A DNA stretch of 64,000 nt. Source: Kutzneria buriramensis. GTDB taxonomy: Bacteria > Actinomycetota > Actinomycetes > Mycobacteriales > Pseudonocardiaceae. The stretch spans positions 372,001 through 436,000 of the forward strand of contig NZ_QUNO01000005.1 in NCBI RefSeq assembly GCF_003387475.1, written 5' to 3'. This document shows, in pieces, positions 1 through 11,100 of this stretch. Position 1 is the stretch's first letter. The number at the start of each line of letters is the position of its first letter. A model generated the notes under the pieces. The model worked only from the letters and a program-made list of their open reading frames with translations, was not told the origin of the DNA and made no database searches. A program made the translations under genes and the position numbers.

Positions 1-1
1 T

Positions 2-27
2 CACCTGTAAGTTGAGAGTGACAGGTG
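2..27. promoter_or_regulatory. Palindromic operator-like site, CACCTG-N14-CAGGTG
   Basis: CACCTG at 2-7 and CAGGTG at 22-27 are perfect inverted repeats separated by 14 bases. The same arms with the same spacing recur at 25007-25032 in front of the ABC exporter genes. The right flank here (GGGAGCTC) resembles the flank of the second copy (GGTAGTTC). The matching left flank would lie outside the window. The site is about 155 bases upstream of the oxygenase start and could also serve a gene beyond the left edge. I infer binding of a dimeric regulator; its identity is unknown. Confidence 0.5.
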
Positions 28-182
28 GGAGCTCGGACTGTCAACCGGCCCCCGCGACCCCCGCCGGAACGATTCCCCGATCACCTGCGAATTTCGCCCG
101 ACACTGAATGTCATGGGGCCTCACGAAGGGGCCGCTTAGGCTTGTCGTCTCGCGGCGATCAGCACCACCGGAGGGGGAAATA

Positions 183-1169
183 GTGACACTCACGAGTACC
201 GAGCCACTGTCGACGACCACCTTCGCGGTGAATCCGGACGACCAGGAATCCCTCGCCCGCATCGCGGACGAACTCGTCGGCGACGGGCATGACAAGGTGG
301 ACTCGCCGGCGTGGATCCGTTCCGCCGCCGCAGCCTGGCAGGAAGCACCGGTCGGCCTGAGAAAGCGGATGGACGCGTTTCAGCGGGATTCCGGAAAGAC
401 CGGTTCACTGCTGGTTACGGGCCTGCCCGTCGCGGAACACCTCCTCGGCGACACGCCGATGGTCAGCGGGTCGGTGACGCGGGATGCGACCGTTCCGGCG
501 GCATTGCTCATGCTCCTCGCAAGTGGTCTGGGCACACCCGTCGCTTTTCTCGCCGAGAAGTCCGGCGCACTGGCCCAGAACGTCGTCCCGGTGCCCGGCA
601 GCGAGGAGTTCCAGGGCAACGAGGGGTCGGTGCCGCTCACTCTGCACAACGAGAACGCCTTCCACCGGCACCGCCCGGACCACGTGCTGCTGCTGTGCCT
701 GCGGGCCGACCACGACCGCGTCGCCGGGCTGCGCACCGCCTGCCTGCGGGAGGCGCTGCGCCTGCTGGACCAGCAGGACCGCAGCGCCCTGTTCCGCGAG
801 GAGTTCGTCACCGCCCCGCCGCCGTCCTTCGGCGGATCCGACCAGGTCACCTCCCCGCACGCGCTGCTCAGCGGCGCGCGGGAGGACCCGGACGTCGTGG
901 TCGACTTCGCCGCGACGACCCCGACCACGCCGAGGGCGCAGGCCGCGATGGCGCAGCTGCGCGCCGCCCTGACCCGAACCGCGCGCACCGTCCGGCTGGC
1001 ACCCGGCGACCTGGCCGTCGTCGACAACCGGGTGGCCCTGCACGGCCGCACCGCCTTCCGCCCGCGCTACGACGGCCGGGACCGCTGGCTGATGCGCGCG
1101 TTCAGCCTGCGGGATTTCCGCAGGTCCCGCGATCACCGCCCGAACGACGGCCACGTCCTCGTTCGATAA
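183..1169 (+). CDS. Fe(II)/2-oxoglutarate-dependent amino-acid beta-hydroxylase, AsnO/VioC-like
   Basis: This is a non-haem iron, 2-oxoglutarate-dependent oxygenase of the clavaminate synthase-like group that includes L-Asn 3-hydroxylase (AsnO) and L-Arg 3-hydroxylase (VioC). The block LHNENAFHRHRPDHVLLLCL carries the HxE iron ligands (His155, Glu157), and the distal His is near 287 in VALHGRTAF. The Arg-rich stretch after it (RDRWLMR) should hold the 2-oxoglutarate-binding Arg. The GTG at 183 is chosen because GGAGGGGG lies 5 bases upstream; an in-frame ATG at 108 has no such site. The length of 328 aa suits the family. It is transcribed away from the NRPS operon but sits beside it. The third NRPS A domain has an Asn-like pocket, so I infer hydroxylation of free L-Asn, but the substrate could be another amino acid such as Arg. 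Confidence 0.85.
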   Translation: MTLTSTEPLSTTTFAVNPDDQESLARIADELVGDGHDKVDSPAWIRSAAAAWQEAPVGLRKRMDAFQRDSGKTGSLLVTGLPVAEHLLGDTPMVSGSVTRDATVPAALLMLLASGLGTPVAFLAEKSGALAQNVVPVPGSEEFQGNEGSVPLTLHNENAFHRHRPDHVLLLCLRADHDRVAGLRTACLREALRLLDQQDRSALFREEFVTAPPPSFGGSDQVTSPHALLSGAREDPDVVVDFAATTPTTPRAQAAMAQLRAALTRTARTVRLAPGDLAVVDNRVALHGRTAFRPRYDGRDRWLMRAFSLRDFRRSRDHRPNDGHVLVR

Positions 1170-1184
1170 TACTGGGAGCGGACC

Positions 1185-2171
1185 ATGAGAATGCTTTCCG
1201 AGATGACCGCCAGAACGCGGGAATGGCACCGTCCGATGGTGTTCTTCACCGGCGCCATGGCGGTGATGGCCGTGGTTTCAGCGCTGGGTATGCTGTTCGA
1301 CAGCCGAACCCTCGCCGGCGAGCCGATCTGGCAGAAGGACTTCGATTTCGCGCTGTCGATCGGAATGTACTGCCTGACGTGGGCGTGGCTCACGTCAATG
1401 CTGCCGAGGGGCCGACGGACCGCCTCGTGGGTGTCGACGGCGCTGGTCGCCCTGCTCTCCGTCGAATACATCCTGCTCACCGTCCAGATCATCCGTGGCC
1501 AGCGGAGCCACTTCAACAAGTCGACCGACTTGAACAGCGCGCTCGGCAACGTCATGGGCATTTCCGCCGGGCTCATCCTGGTCGGTTCCCTGGTGCTCGC
1601 GTTCGTCTTCGTGTTCGTTCCGGTCGGCGACCCCGCGGACCGCTGGGCGATCCGACTGGGCGCGCTGCTGTCGGTGGCCGGCATGGCGTTCGGGCCGATG
1701 ATGGGCGCGGCCACCCCGCAGCAGCAGGCCGCGAAGGCCGCCGGCACCTGGGACGGCATCCAGGGCGCGCACAGCGTCGGGGTCGCCGACGGCAGCGGCC
1801 CGCTCATGCCCATCACCGGATGGAGCGAGACGGGCGGCGACCTGAGGATTCCCCATCTCGTCGGCCTGCACGCGCTGCAGGCGCTGCCGGTGCTGGTGCT
1901 GCTGCTCGTGCTGGGCTCGCGGTGGGTGCCCAAGCTGCGCTCGTCCGTCGTGCGGGCCCGCCTGGTGGGGGTCGGCGCGGTGGGCTGGGCCGGTCTGCTG
2001 GCCATTGTCGGCTGGCAGGCCCTGCGTGGCCAGCCGCTGATCCACCCAGACGCGCTCACCCTGGGCGCGTTCGGACTGCTGGTCGCCCTGGTCGTGGTGC
2101 TGGCCGGACTGGTGCTGGTGCTCAGCAAGCCCGTCCGGGCCGAGGCCACAGCCGCGCTCACCGCGGCCTGA
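1185..2171 (+). CDS. Multi-pass membrane protein of unknown function
   Basis: The protein has 328 aa and about seven hydrophobic helices, near residues 17-38, 54-70, 80-100, 125-146, 156-172, 225-243 and 260-320 (the last probably double). The soluble loop between helices 5 and 6 contains the unusual run GPLMPITGWSETGGDLRIPH. It starts 15 bases after the oxygenase stop, so the two are probably co-transcribed. No transporter or enzyme signature is recognised. A role in export or self-protection for the peptide pathway is only a positional guess. It converges on the ArsR-like gene with a gap of 5 bases. Confidence 0.75.
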   Translation: MRMLSEMTARTREWHRPMVFFTGAMAVMAVVSALGMLFDSRTLAGEPIWQKDFDFALSIGMYCLTWAWLTSMLPRGRRTASWVSTALVALLSVEYILLTVQIIRGQRSHFNKSTDLNSALGNVMGISAGLILVGSLVLAFVFVFVPVGDPADRWAIRLGALLSVAGMAFGPMMGAATPQQQAAKAAGTWDGIQGAHSVGVADGSGPLMPITGWSETGGDLRIPHLVGLHALQALPVLVLLLVLGSRWVPKLRSSVVRARLVGVGAVGWAGLLAIVGWQALRGQPLIHPDALTLGAFGLLVALVVVLAGLVLVLSKPVRAEATAALTAA

Positions 2172-2176
2172 TGCGC

Positions 2177-3067
2177 CTACCTCTCGCGGATCTTGCCACC
2201 GAGCAGCGCCATGCCGAGCGGGGTGACGGTGTGCAGCACCGTGTTGCGGGTCCGGCGGGTGGTGATCAGGCCGGTCTCCCGCAGCACGGTCGCGTGCTGG
2301 CTGGCGCCGGCGGAGGAGATGCCGAGCCGCTCGGCGAGTTGGCTGGTGGTGCAGGTGGCGGTCAGCGCCCGCAGGGCGGCGGCGCGGGTCCGGCCGACCA
2401 GGGCGCCGAGTGCCCGGACGCTGTTGTCCGGGTCGTCCCACAGCGCGGTGGCCTGCACCGGATCGGGCGGCACGGAGAACAGCAGCGCGGGCTGGCCGGT
2501 GCGCCGCTGCGCGCCGATCACCAGGCCGGGCCGGTCCAGCAGGAACATCGACGGGCTCAGCAGCAGGCCGCGACCATCGAGGTGGACGTCCCTCGGCGGC
2601 AGGCCGGGCACCTCCAGCACCGGCGGCGACCACACGATCTTGGGGTGCAGGGTGGCCAGCAGTTGCTCCACCCCGCTGCTCATGGCGATCCGGCCGCGCG
2701 CGTCGCACTCGGCGTCCAGGTAGCCGAGCACCCGCGCCCAGTAGGGCGCCACCACGACCTGCCACGCCTCCAGCACATCGCTGGCGGCCTGCCGGGGCGT
2801 GCGGTGCAACGTCCGCAGCGCGGAATCGTCGACCGCGGCGGACCGGTCGATCAGGCAGAGCAGGTCGTCGGCGGTGAGCCGCCCCAACTCCGCCAGGCCG
2901 GGGCGGCGCTGCAGCTGTCGCAGCGCCTGGTTGCGCCATCGTGTGTACGAGGCGGTGACCGGCCGGCCCAGCAGTCCCAACGCCAGCACCGCCTCGGTGA
3001 CGGGCCCGAGCGTCGCCCGCAACCGCAGTCGGGACAGGTCCTCCACCGTGAAATGTATCCGCTGCAC
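2177..3067 (-). CDS. ArsR-type winged-helix transcriptional regulator with long N-terminal domain
   Basis: The last 70 residues form an ArsR/SmtB-like winged helix: TTSQLAERLGISSAGASQHA is the recognition region, and the wing follows in TGLITTRRTRNTVLHTVTPLG. The first 220 residues form an uncharacterised alpha/beta domain often found in front of this helix in actinobacterial regulators. No metal-binding Cys pattern is visible in the helix region. The start is GTG with AAGGGGG a few bases upstream. It lies just downstream of the MbtH and ABC ATPase genes on the same strand, 21 bases after the ATPase stop, so it may be a pathway-linked regulator. Confidence 0.8.
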   Translation of the reverse strand: MQRIHFTVEDLSRLRLRATLGPVTEAVLALGLLGRPVTASYTRWRNQALRQLQRRPGLAELGRLTADDLLCLIDRSAAVDDSALRTLHRTPRQAASDVLEAWQVVVAPYWARVLGYLDAECDARGRIAMSSGVEQLLATLHPKIVWSPPVLEVPGLPPRDVHLDGRGLLLSPSMFLLDRPGLVIGAQRRTGQPALLFSVPPDPVQATALWDDPDNSVRALGALVGRTRAAALRALTATCTTSQLAERLGISSAGASQHATVLRETGLITTRRTRNTVLHTVTPLGMALLGGKIRER

Positions 3068-3088
3068 GTTTCCCCCTTGCCCGCCCAG

Positions 3089-4027
3089 CTAAGTCGTGTG
3101 TCCGACCAGCTGGACGAAGACGTCGTCCAGGGTCGGCCGGCGCAGCGCGAAGTCGAGCACCTCGACCCCGGCCGTCCGCAAGGCCACCGCGGCCGTGGCC
3201 AGGTCGTCGGCGCCGTCGCGCAGCCGCACGGTGATCCGGGCGCCGTCCCGGTCGACGACCGGCGCCTCGGCCGCGACCGGCGCGAGCACGGACAGCGCGC
3301 CGGGCACCGTCGCGGGATCGACCACGGCCACCTCCAGCCACGGCAGGCCGACCTTGCGCTTGAGCTCGTCCGGGGCGCCCTCGGCGATCACCCGGCCGGC
3401 GGCGATCACCGCGATCCGGTCCGCGAGCCGGTCGGCCTCCTCCAGGTACTGGGTGGTCAGCAGCACCGTCACGCCGCCCGCGACCAGCTCCTCGACGGCG
3501 GCCCACAGCGCGAGGCGGCTGACCGGGTCCAGGCCGGTCGTCGGCTCGTCCAGGAACAGCACCGACGGCTCGACGACCAGGCAGCTGGCCAGGTCCAGCC
3601 GCCGTCGCATGCCACCGGAGTAGGTGCGCACCGGGCGGTCCGCGGCGGCGGCCAGGTCGAACCGGTCCAGCAACTGCCGCGCCCGGCGACGCGCCCCCCG
3701 GCGGCCCAGGTGCAGCAGTTCGCCGACGAGCACGAGGTTCTCCCAGCCTGTCAGCACCTCGTCCACGGCCGCGTACTGGCCGGCGAGCCCGATCCGGCGG
3801 CGCACGCCGTCCGGCTCCCGCACCACGTCGTGGCCGGCCACCCGGGCGAACCCGGCATCGGGTCGCAACAGGGTGGCCAGCACGCGGACCGTCGTCGTCT
3901 TGCCGGCGCCGTTGGGACCGAGCAGTCCGAGCACACGGCCGGCCCCGACGGTCAGGTCCAGGCCGGCGAGCGCCTCGACGCCGCGGTACCGCTTGCGCAG
4001 GCCGACGGCTTCGACCGCCAGCTCCAT
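3089..4027 (-). CDS. ABC transporter ATP-binding protein, DrrA/daunorubicin-resistance type
   Basis: This is the ATPase of an ABC-2 type exporter, 312 aa. Walker A is GPNGAGKTTT, the signature is TYSGGMRRRLDLA and Walker B is VLFLDEPTTGLDP. The C-terminal third, with a repeated beta-rich region ending in DVFVQLVG, is typical of DrrA proteins. The ATG at 4027 (protein start MELAVEAVGLRKRY) is preferred because an upstream GTG would overlap the MbtH gene and add an unrelated 25 residues. It starts 4 bases after the MbtH stop. Its membrane partner is encoded at 4317-5129, separated by the MbtH gene and a putative promoter. The likely role is export of, or self-resistance to, the peptide product. 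Confidence 0.9.
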   Translation of the reverse strand: MELAVEAVGLRKRYRGVEALAGLDLTVGAGRVLGLLGPNGAGKTTTVRVLATLLRPDAGFARVAGHDVVREPDGVRRRIGLAGQYAAVDEVLTGWENLVLVGELLHLGRRGARRRARQLLDRFDLAAAADRPVRTYSGGMRRRLDLASCLVVEPSVLFLDEPTTGLDPVSRLALWAAVEELVAGGVTVLLTTQYLEEADRLADRIAVIAAGRVIAEGAPDELKRKVGLPWLEVAVVDPATVPGALSVLAPVAAEAPVVDRDGARITVRLRDGADDLATAAVALRTAGVEVLDFALRRPTLDDVFVQLVGHTT

Positions 4028-4031
4028 GCCG

Positions 4032-4250
4032 TCACCGACCGGTCGCCGGCGCGGTGTCCCGAAGGCTGCGCGGCCGCATGTCCACCCAGTTCTGCTCCAC
4101 ATAGGACAGCGCGGTCTCGCGGGTGCTCTCGCCGAGAGCGACCGCCCAGCCGGCCGGCGGCTCGGCGAACGCCGGCCACAGGCAGTGCTGGTCCTCGTCG
4201 TTCACCAGCACCAGAAACGCGCCGTCCTGGTCGTCAAAGGGATTGGTCAT
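4032..4250 (-). CDS. MbtH-like NRPS accessory protein
   Basis: MbtH proteins are small (60-75 aa) partners that bind and activate NRPS adenylation domains. The family pattern is clear in 72 aa: MTNPFDDQDGAFLVLVNDE, CLWPAF (normally SLWP), PAGW and the WVDMRP block near the C terminus. The ATG at 4250 is chosen because GGAG lies 6 bases upstream and the family begins MTNPFDD; a GTG at 4262 has only a badly spaced site. It is probably required by one or more of the three NRPS A domains or by the stand-alone A protein. It heads a two- or three-gene unit with the ABC ATPase and possibly the ArsR-like regulator. Confidence 0.95.
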   Translation of the reverse strand: MTNPFDDQDGAFLVLVNDEDQHCLWPAFAEPPAGWAVALGESTRETALSYVEQNWVDMRPRSLRDTAPATGR

Positions 4251-4270
4251 CGCTGTCTCCACATTCTCCG

Positions 4271-4313
4271 ATGGTGCCCGCCGTCGCTGACGGCGGGCTG
4301 ACCGCGGGCTGAG
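4271..4313 (-). promoter_or_regulatory. SARP-box-like triple 11-bp direct repeat before mbtH (site A)
   Basis: On the minus strand, 4313 to 4285 reads as three heptamers, CTCAGCC, GTCAGCC and GTCAGCG, each starting 11 bases after the last. Eight bases further on is CACCAT (4276-4271), a weak -10. This geometry is the known layout of promoters bound by Streptomyces antibiotic regulatory proteins. Site B at 18695-18723 matches it at 27 of 29 positions. A hairpin (10-bp arms at 4276-4285 and 4289-4298) overlaps the repeats and could instead, or also, terminate the upstream operon. Confidence 0.5.
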
Positions 4314-4316
4314 CGG

Positions 4317-5129
4317 CTATCCGGTGGCCCGGTACCGGCGCAGGCTGAGCCCGGCGCTGACCACCAACAGCGGGCCGAGCCAGGCGGCGAGCACGACGCC
4401 GGGGTGCGTGCCGGCGAACGAGGTCGCCGTCCCGGACGGATTCGCCCACAGCGCGCGGCACGCCGAACTCACCGCGCTGACCGGATTCCAGTCGGCGATC
4501 GGCGTCAGCCAGCCGGGCAGGCTGGCCGAGGACAGGAAGGCGTTGGACAGGAACGGCAGCACCACCGTCACCAGCGGGGCCAGCGCGCTGATCGACTCCG
4601 CGTTGCGCGACGTCATGCCCAGCAGCACCCCGACCCAGCTCATCACGTACCCGAACAGCGCCAGCAGCGCGAAAGCGGCCACTGTGGACAGTGGGTCGCC
4701 GTGTGGACGCCAGCCGATCAGCAGGCCGAACGCGGTGACCACGGCGAGACCGAGCACGCCGACCACGGCGTCGGCCAGGGTGTGCCCGATCAGCACCGCG
4801 CCGCGGTCGATCGGCAGCGACCGCAGCCGATCGACCAGGCCGCGGTCGCGGTCGCCGGCGACGGCGATGGCGCTCGGGCCGATGCCGGCCAGCCCGACCT
4901 GCGCCGCGGCCCCGGCGAACAGGTACTCCTGATAGCTGCCGGCGCCCGGGACGGTGATCGAATGTTGGAACAGGTAGCCGAGGATCAGCATGGACACCAA
5001 CGGGTTCAGCGTGATCCCGAGGAACCGGCCCGGCGCGCGGCGCAGGTGCCGCAGCCGCCGGCCGGCGGCCGCGGCCGCCTCGACGCACAGCGCCAGCGGC
5101 CACCGCGGCCGGACGGCGAGCGTGCTCAC
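4317..5129 (-). CDS. ABC-2 type exporter permease, DrrB-like
   Basis: This is a 270-aa integral membrane subunit with about six helices; the first is near 38-52 ([16 protein letters not shown]) and the last near 240-260. The [22 protein letters not shown] segment after helix 2 matches the conserved ABC-2 region. The GTG start overlaps the NRPS stop in GTGA, so it is translationally coupled to the NRPS. Its ATPase is the protein at 3089-4027. The arrangement suggests that exporter and synthetase are made in step. Confidence 0.88.
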   Translation of the reverse strand: MSTLAVRPRWPLALCVEAAAAAGRRLRHLRRAPGRFLGITLNPLVSMLILGYLFQHSITVPGAGSYQEYLFAGAAAQVGLAGIGPSAIAVAGDRDRGLVDRLRSLPIDRGAVLIGHTLADAVVGVLGLAVVTAFGLLIGWRPHGDPLSTVAAFALLALFGYVMSWVGVLLGMTSRNAESISALAPLVTVVLPFLSNAFLSSASLPGWLTPIADWNPVSAVSSACRALWANPSGTATSFAGTHPGVVLAAWLGPLLVVSAGLSLRRYRATG

Positions 5130-8100
5130 GGCCGGGCCAGCCGGTCGAGCTCGGTCGCGAGCACGGACCCGATCCGGCCCAGCGGACCGGGCTGCATCAT
5201 GTCGTCGTGGACGCAGTCGACCTCGTGCACGGCGAGGTCGCCGACCAGCCCCGCGCGCCAGCCGTCGACGCGGGCTGCGAGCTCCGGCTCGGTCGCCCCG
5301 GCAGTGGCCACGAACAACACCACCCGGCCGTCGTAGCGGCTGGGCCGGAATCCCCGCAGCAGCTGGGAATGCCGCCGCATCGTGTCCAGGACCGCGACCA
5401 CGCGGCGCTCCCCCAGGTCCGCCAGCGGATTGCCGTCCCGGCGCAACAGCGCGATCAGGTCGGCCGGGTCGATGGCGCGTCCCGCGAACTGCGCGCCGTC
5501 CTGACCGGCCAGCTGCACCAGCCAGCCGAGCATGTCCTGGTCGCCGCCGCGCTCCTCGTCCTGCGGCCGCGGATAGCCGTCAAGGTTGGCCACCAGCCCC
5601 ACCTCGTCGCCGTCGGCCCGCAGCCGCGCGGCCACCTCATGGGTGAGGATGCCGCCGAATGACCAGCCGAGCAGGTGGTACGGGCCGTTCGGGCGGACGT
5701 GCCTGATCCGGCGCACGCAGTCGTCCACCGCATCGGCCATGGTGTCCGGCAGCGGCGCCAGCTCCGTGATCGCCGCGTTCTGGATCCCGTAGATCGGCTG
5801 TTCCGCGCCGAGGTGGGCGGCCAGCCCGATGTAGGGCAGGCTGAAGCCGACGCCGCTGTACAGGCAGAACAGCGGCGGCCGGGCGCCGTCGGGCTGCATG
5901 GGCAGGACGGTCGCGAACGGGTCCGCGTCGGCGACCCGCCGCACCCGGTCGAACACCTCGGCGATCAGCTCCGCCCGGCCCGGGCCGTCGCCGGCCGGCT
6001 GCTGCCGGCGGTCCAGCTCGGCGGCCAGCGCCTCGATGCTCTGGTGGGCGAAGATGTCCGCGATGGCGACGGTCAGCCCCGCCTTGCGGGCCCGGCTCAC
6101 GATCTTGACCGCGCGGATGCTGTCCCCGCCGACCTCGAAGATGTTGTCCGCGAGGCCGATTTCCGGCAACGACAACACTTCGAGCACGACGCCACGCAGC
6201 GTCCGCTCCGTCTCGGAGGCGGCCTCGCGGTCCCGGCCCCGGGCCGCCACGGCCTCCGGCGAGGGCAGCGCCGCCCGATCCAGCTTGCCGTTGGCGGTGA
6301 CCGCCAGCTCGGGCACGGCGACAAAGGCGCCGGGCACCATGTATGCCGGCAGCCGGGTTTCCAGGGACCGGGTCAGCGCCGTCACGTCCAGCGCCCGGCC
6401 GTCGGCGGTCACCACGTACGCCACCAGGTACCGCTGCCCCGACTCGTCCTCCCGGGCCACCACCGCCACCTGGCGCACGGCGGTGTGCCCGGCGATCACG
6501 GCCTCGACCTCGCCCAGTTCGACCCGGTAGCCCCGGATCTTGACCTGGTCGTCGTCGCGACCGGCGAACCACAGCCCGCCGTCGTCGTCCCACCGGGCGA
6601 GGTCGCCGGTGCGGTAGAGCCGGGAACCGGGCGGCCCGAACGGATCGGCCACGAACCGGCTCGCCGTCAGGCCGGGCCGGCGCAGGTAGCCGCGGGCCAG
6701 GTTGGCGCCGGCGACGTACAGCTCGCCGACCACGCCCGGGGCCACCGGCGCCAGCATGGCGTCGAGCACGTAGACCCGGGTGTTCCACACCGGCCGGCCC
6801 AGCGGCAGGATGTCGGCGGGGATCGGCTCGCCGGGCTCGATCGGCAGCGCCGTGCAGCCCACCGTGGTCTCGGTCGGGCCGTACTCGTTGACGGTCCGGG
6901 CCCCGGGATGGGCCGCCCGCCACTGGTCCAGCTGGTAGCCGGGCAGCGGCTCGCCGCCGAGCACCAGCTCGGCGCCGGGCGAGTGCGCCGGCGGCAGGTA
7001 GGTCAGCAGCGGCAGGTGGCTCGGCGTCGCCTTGAGGAACGCCGTCCGCGCCGGGCCGCCGCCCTCCGCCAGCTCGCCCAGCCGCACCCGACCGCCCGAC
7101 AGCAGCGGCCCGAACAGCGCCGTCACCGTCAGGTCGAAGGACAGCGGCGAGTGCAGGAAGGCGCTGTCGCGCAGGGACGGATAGGCCGACACCGCCCAGG
7201 AGACGTAGTTGACCAGCGCCCGGTGTTCGACCACGACTCCCTTGGGGCGGCCGGTGGAGCCGGATGTGTAGATGACGTAGGCGGGATGACCGGGCTGCGG
7301 TCCAACCAGGTCCACATCGGACGGTTCCGCGTCGTCGACCCCGTCGATAACCACAACATCGGCGCCGAGTCCGCGCAAACCGTCGGCGAGCTCCACAGTG
7401 GACAACACGCAGACCGGTGCGGCGTCCTCGATCATCCCGGCCACCCGGTCGCCCGCGTGCTCGGCGTCCACGGGCAGATAGGCGGCGCCGGACTTGAGCA
7501 CCGCGAGCACCGCCACCACCATCTCGACGGTTCCGGGCAGGGCCAGCGCGACGGTCCGGTCCGGGCCGGCGCCGAGGCTGGCCAGCCGCCGGGCCAGCCG
7601 GGTCGCCCGAGCGTCCAGCTCTCGATAGGTCACGTCGTCGACCGCGTAGGCGTCGGGTGTGCCGGCGGCCTGCCGCTCGAACAGCTGCGGCACGGTCAGG
7701 TCGGGCACCTCGTGGTCGGTCGCGTTCCAGTCCTCGAGCATCCTGCGGCGCCGGTCCGGGTCCAGCACGTCGACGCGGCTCAGCCGCTCGTCGGGAGCGG
7801 CGGCCACGGCCCGCAGCCAGGTCACCAGCGTCGTGGCCAGCCGCTCCGCCGTGCCCCGGGTGAACAGATCGGTGTTGTACTCCAGGATGCCGCTCATCGC
7901 CGCGGCGCCGTCGCGGCGACCCTCGTAGAACTGCACGGTCAGGTCGAACTTCGCGCGGCCGGACCGGACCCGTTGCACCTCGACCGACAGGCCGGCGGTG
8001 AGGCCCGGCTCGTGCTGCTCGCTCTGCACGAGCAGCATGACCTGGAACAACGCCTGCCGGGACAACGACCGGGCCGGGTTGATGGCCTCCACGATGTCCT

Positions 8101-11100
8101 CGAACGGCAGGTCCTGGTGGGCGTAGGCGGCCAGGTTCGTCTCCCGCACCTGCCGGACCAGGTCCAGCAGGGTGGGGTCGCCACCGGTGTCGGTCCGCAG
8201 CACGAGCGTGTTGACGAAGTAGCCGACCAGGTCGTGCAAGGCCTCGTCGGTGCGCCCGGCGACGGGGCTGCCCAGCGGGATGTCCGTGCCGGCGCCGAGT
8301 TTGGTCAGCAGTGCGGACACCGCCGCCTGCAACACCATGAACAGCGTCGCGCCGGCCCGCCGCGCGATCTCGGAAAGTCGCGCGTGCAGCTCGGGGTCGA
8401 CGGCGAACTCGACGTCGTCGCCGCGGTAGCTGGTCACCGCGGGCCGCGGGAAGTCGGTGGGCAGGCGCAACTGCTCGGGCAGGTTCGCCAGTGCCCCGGT
8501 CCAGTACCGCAACTGCGCCGAGAACAGGCTCGTCGGGTCGTCCTCGTCGCCGAGCAGTTCCCGCTGCCACCACGAATAGTCGTTGTACTGCACGGGAAGT
8601 GGCGTCCACACCGGGGTGCGGCCGGCGCTGCGCGCGCCGTAGGCGGACATCAGCTCGCCGAGCAGCGGCGCGATCGACCAGCCGTCGAAGGCGATGTGGT
8701 GGAACACCAGCAGCAGCACGTACCGGTCGGCGCCGAGCACGTACAGCCGGGCGCGCAGCCCCGGCTCCGTGGTGAGGTCGAAGCCCCGATCGGCCTCGGC
8801 GGTCAGCGCGGCGTCCAGTTCGGACTCGTCCAGCCGGGTGGCCCGCAGCAGCGGGTGGTTCGCCGGCGCGTCCAGGACGCACTGGTGCGGCACGCCGTCG
8901 TACTCGGGGAACACCGAGCTGAGCACCTCGTGCCGCTCGACCAGGTCCCGCAGGGCGGCCTGCATGGCGTCCGCCCGCAGCTCGCCGGTCAACCGCAGGG
9001 CCAGGGGCACGTTGTAGGTGCCGCTGGCGCCGTCGTCCAGCCGGTTGAGGAACCACAACCGCTGCTGGGCGAAGGAAAGCGGAGACCCGGCGCCGGAGTG
9101 TGCCTCGGGCACGCGCCGCAGCGGCGGCCTCGCCGTGGCCGCGGCGCCGACCCGGTCGGCCAGCGCGGCGACGGTCCGCGTCTCGAACAGCGCGCGGATC
9201 GGCAGCTCCACGCCCAGCAGGGTGCGCGCCTGGCTGACCAGCCTCGTCGCCAGCAGCGACTGTCCGCCCAGGTCGAAGAAGTCGTCGTCGACGCCGACCG
9301 AGTCCAGCTCGAGCACGTCGGCGAACAGGCCGCACAGGATCTCCTCGACCGGGGTGCGCGGCTGCCGGCTCGCGGCCGCCGTCGCGAACTCCGGCACGGG
9401 CAGCGCCGCGCGATCCAGCTTCCCCCGCTGGGTCAGCGGAATCCGCTCGATCACGACAAACGCCGACGGCACCATGTAGTCGGGCAGCAGGGCGCCGAGG
9501 TGCCCGCGCAGCCCGGCCGGGACCTCCGTGCCGGTCCCCTCGGTGACCAGGTAGCCGACGAGCCGCTTGTCCCCGGTGCGGTCCTCCCGCATCACCACGA
9601 CCGCCTGCGACACCGCGGGGTGGGCGGTCAGCGCGGACTCCACCTCACCGGGTTCGACCCGGAAGCCGCGCACCTGCACCTGGTCGTCGAGCCGTCCCAC
9701 GTAGTCCAGCTGCCCGTCCGGCCGCCAACGGACCAGGTCGCCGGTGCGGTACATCCGCTCGCCCCGGCCGCCGAAGGGATCGGCGACGAACCGCTGCGCG
9801 GTCAGCCCGGGCCGGTCCAGGTAGCCACGGGCCAGCCCGGCGGCCACGTACAGCTCGCCGACGACGTCGACCGGCGTCGGCTGCAGCCTGGCGTCCAGCA
9901 CGTAGACGCGGTGCGCCGTGGTGGGTCGTCCGATCGGCGGCCGCCCCCTCGCCGGCAGCGGTCCGCAGACCGTCGCGCTGACCACCGACTCGGTCGGCCC
10001 GTACCCGTTGAACAGCCGGACCTTGTCGGCCCAGCGGGTCACGACCTCCTCCGGGCACGCCTCGCCGGCCACCACCAGCGTCAGGTCCGGCGGCAGCTCG
10101 GTGTCCGCCGGCAGCGCGGCCACCACGACCGGCGGCAGGCCGGCCAGCGTCACGCCGGCGTGGGTGATCAGGTCGACCAGCGGAGCGCCGGCCACCCGGT
10201 GCTCCTCGTCGGCGATCACCAGCGATCCGCCGGTGAACAGCGCGAGCGCCAGTTCCCACACGGCTCCGTCGAAGCTGACCGACGCGAAGTGCAGCACCCT
10301 GGTACGGGGCGAGAGCCCGAAGCGCTGTACCAGGCTGGCGACCATGGCGGCGAACCCGGCGTGGTCGACGACGACGCCCTTGGGACGGCCGGTCGAACCC
10401 GAGGTGTAGATGACATACGCCGGATCGGCGGGCCGCAGCGGCCGCACGCGTTCCTCGTCGGTCAGATCGGCGCCCGACCGCCCGCGCACCGCCGCCTCGT
10501 CGTCGACGGTCAGCACGACCGGCGCCGACGGCGCCGCCCGCCGGGCGAACTCGTCGGTGGCCACCACCGCGATCGGGCGGGACTCTCCCAGGATCTGTGC
10601 GACACGCTCCGGGGGATAGCCGGGATCGATCGGCAGGTAGGCGGCTCCGGTCTTGAGCACCGCCAGCACCGCCACCACGTTGTGCACGGACCTCGGCAGG
10701 GCCAGCGCGACGATCCGCCCGGGGGCGGCGCCGTGCTCGACCAGCAGTCGGGCCAGCCGGTTGGCCCGCGCGTTGAGGTCGGCGTAGTCGACGACGGCGG
10801 CGCGGTCGAGGATCGCGGGCGCCGCCGGCCGGCCGGCCGCATGCGCCTCGAACAGTTGCGGCAGCAGGACGTCCCGTGGCCGATCGGCCACGCCGCTCCA
10901 GTCGTGCAGGATCAGCCGGCGTTCCCGCGGCAGCAGCACGTCGACGTCGCCGACCCGTCGCCCGGGCTCGGTGACCAGGGTCCGCAGCAGGTGCTCGAAG
11001 CGGTCCAGCACGGTCTCGATCCGGTCCCGGCCGAACACGTCCGGATTGTGGTGGGCGTCCAGCCGAAGCCGCCGGCCGGGGTAGACCCCCAGCGCCAACG

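Noticed and set aside
311-4312. A 1,333-codon plus-strand frame
   Set aside because: It crosses several genes on both strands and is Arg/Gly/Pro-rich with no domain.
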